35,835 nucleotides of DNA. It comes from a bacterium. Lineage in GTDB: Bacteria > DRYD01. The position numbers and the translations under genes were made by a program. Position 1 is the first letter of the stretch. Each line of letters starts with the position of its first letter. The notes beneath the pieces were generated by a model that was not told where the DNA came from, ran no database searches, and saw nothing but the letters and a program-made list of their open reading frames with translations. Location: contig JAUQQQ010000002.1 in NCBI GenBank assembly GCA_030549815.1, positions 47,530-83,364 on the forward strand, given 5' to 3'. Below are positions 34,694-35,835 of this stretch, one piece after another.

Positions 34694-35835
34694 TTGAGCA
34701 GTAATGAAATAAAAGCAAAAATATTTTTTACTCCTGTTCAAAAAGAAAAAAATAATGATATTAAGTTGGAATGTATAGAAATAAGAAAAGATGAAGATTA
34801 TAAAAAAGAAATAGTTAGAAAAAATTTAAAAATTTTGGGTCCCCAAAGAAAAAACGGAAATGAATTTATAAATTTTGACATTAACGTTGATAAAAATATA
34901 ATAAAAGAAAAGATCATAGAAATTCGTAGTTTTGCTAAAGGAAAAGCAAAAGAAGAAAACAGATATTTTGGAATAATTCTGGATAAAAATTTCATATTTA
35001 TGTATCATTTCAAAAATGAAAAATCTATCTCATTTGAAAATTCTCAAATTAAGGAATTTCCTAAGTGCTTAGATAAATCAATTTTACTTCATTACATATT
35101 GAAAATAAAAAAGGATTTATTTGAAGAAATTATGAAAACTAACAAAAGCAATAAAAGGAAAAAATATAAAAGGGCTGATCAAGAAGAATATAATTATCTA
35201 ACATTTTCCAAATATAAAGCAAAGTGGTTTGTTGAATTTCTCAAAAATTATTGGGAAATGAAAGAAGAAATTAAGTATGACCAAAAGGGAGAAATAAAAA
35301 TTAAAATCAAAGTTTCAGATGATATAGATATAAATTTAGAGACATATTTACAAAGAATTAAAATTGAAAATAAAATTTGCCTTATTAATGATTTTATAAA
35401 ATTTGACCCTGAGGCTGGAGCAGATATAAATGTCGAAAAAGCTGATATACAAGAAATCAAAATATATAATCAAACTTACACTAAAGATGAATTAATTACA
35501 GCAATAGAATATGAAAAATTAGGAATAGGAGTTTTTATAAGAAAATACAACCAAATGATAGAACAGAACAGAAGTGATGTTAGTGAAGACAAAGATTATG
35601 TTTATATTGGAGATGAAAAAATACCAAAACCATCCTCTGATGAGGAAAATAAAAAGTTGATATATATTTTAGGCGAAGCCTCCCTTAGGGTAGGCGAAGC
35701 CTCCCTTCGGGTAGGCGAAGCCTCCCTTGGGGTAGGAATTGATAATAAAAGTAATAATGAGAAAAATGAAAAATGCAGATTAGTTGAAGAAATTGTAGAA
35801 GAGATACAAAATGATCTTAATATTGGATTTGTAGA
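34694..35835 (+). CDS. Large protein of unknown function, open at window end
   Basis: Open from TTG 34694 (GGGGGG 7-8 bases before) for more than 380 codons to the window edge; no ATG gives a longer version. No signal peptide or membrane segment. Early text has LKILGPQRKNGNEFINFDIN, KIIEIRSFAKGKAKEENRYF and GIILDKNFIFMYHFKNEKS, then LTFSKYKAKWFVEFLKNYWE and VSDDIDINLETYLQRIKIEN. The chain is very Lys/Glu/Ile/Asn-rich. A 21-bp unit occurs three times in frame at 35670-35732. It lies 46 bases after the HEPN remnant, so a defence or accessory role is possible, but I recognise no family. Confidence 0.75.
   Translation, partial: MSSNEIKAKIFFTPVQKEKNNDIKLECIEIRKDEDYKKEIVRKNLKILGPQRKNGNEFINFDINVDKNIIKEKIIEIRSFAKGKAKEENRYFGIILDKNFIFMYHFKNEKSISFENSQIKEFPKCLDKSILLHYILKIKKDLFEEIMKTNKSNKRKKYKRADQEEYNYLTFSKYKAKWFVEFLKNYWEMKEEIKYDQKGEIKIKIKVSDDIDINLETYLQRIKIENKICLINDFIKFDPEAGADINVEKADIQEIKIYNQTYTKDELITAIEYEKLGIGVFIRKYNQMIEQNRSDVSEDKDYVYIGDEKIPKPSSDEENKKLIYILGEASLRVGEASLRVGEASLGVGIDNKSNNEKNEKCRLVEEIVEEIQNDLNIGFV
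35670..35732 (+). repeat. In-frame triple 21-bp palindromic tandem repeat
   Basis: Three units of 21 bases: TAGGCGAAGCCTCCCTTNGGG with N = A, C, G. Each holds two small hairpins (GGC GAA GCC and CCCTT.GGG) and is a multiple of three, adding GEASLRV-type heptapeptides to the protein. Much richer in G and C than its surroundings. Confidence 0.9.

Noticed and set aside
34831-34850. TTTGGGTCCCCAAAG palindrome in the terminal gene
   Set aside because: Similar to the nuclease inserts but short and consistent with native codons; no evidence that it is extra sequence.
35640-35760. CRISPR array from the 21-bp repeat
   Set aside because: Units are contiguous with no spacers and lie in frame within a coding region.

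Overview
The window is strongly AT-rich and gene-dense, with short or overlapping gene junctions. It carries flagellar switch and export genes, two outer-membrane beta-barrel type genes, heptose-type sugar genes and a DegP/HtrA protease. This suggests a flagellated, Gram-negative, probably anaerobic or oxygen-sensing low-GC bacterium. I cannot fix the phylum from sequence alone.

Region 1 (1-4,300) is a decayed surface-polysaccharide or amino-sugar region. It holds glycosyltransferase and NAD-dependent epimerase remnants, an intact asparagine synthetase (asnB), a Kbl/BioF-type fragment truncated at both ends, and an antisense remnant of a lipoprotein gene whose better-preserved paralogue lies at 25,520. 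Region 2 (4,365-10,440) is a plus-strand run: a small conserved protein, glucose-6-phosphate isomerase, a membrane-anchored BsuPI-like protein, tRNA-Ser(GGA), a DUF503/YlxP protein, an unknown barrel-like protein, an HtrA protease, an unknown exported protein and MsrA. Region 3 (10,481-11,173) is a lone minus-strand gene of unknown function.

Region 4 (11,323-13,994) encodes FliM, FliN, FliO, FliP and FliQ: the C-ring switch and the first part of the export gate. FliM has no recognisable CheY-binding N-terminus. Region 5 (14,032-23,572) is a long plus-strand series with many overlapping junctions: GHMP sugar kinase, biotin carrier protein, exported Asn/Phe-rich protein, OsmC, GmhA, alanine racemase, IF-3 (apparently starting at AUC), PASTA protein, TrmB, HAD hydrolase, M24 aminopeptidase and an FtsX-like permease. 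Sugar-phosphate isomerisation and phosphorylation (heptose type) and cell-wall functions (Alr, PASTA) are interleaved with translation functions.

Region 6 (23,743-25,914) is accessory. A broken AAA-ATPase/PD-(D/E)XK family gene carries several short GC-rich palindromic insertions, mostly in frame, and is followed by a short SBBP-type lipoprotein and a strong terminator. Region 7 (26,072-30,558) has a hemerythrin, two outer-membrane protein genes that each have one apparent frameshift, and a ZnuA/ZnuB-type metal transporter pair with no ATPase in the window. Region 8 (30,819-33,501, minus strand) is mtaB-galE-acpS. Region 9 (33,830-35,835) is accessory: an MNT nucleotidyltransferase, a frameshifted HEPN partner, and an unrecognised large gene open at the window edge that carries an in-frame three-unit 21-bp palindromic repeat.

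The most interesting structure is the set of short GC-rich palindromes placed inside coding genes (broken nuclease gene, terminal unknown gene, and possibly asnB). They look like a small mobile or spreading repeat tolerated in frame. All family calls are from motif recognition by eye; no database search was run.
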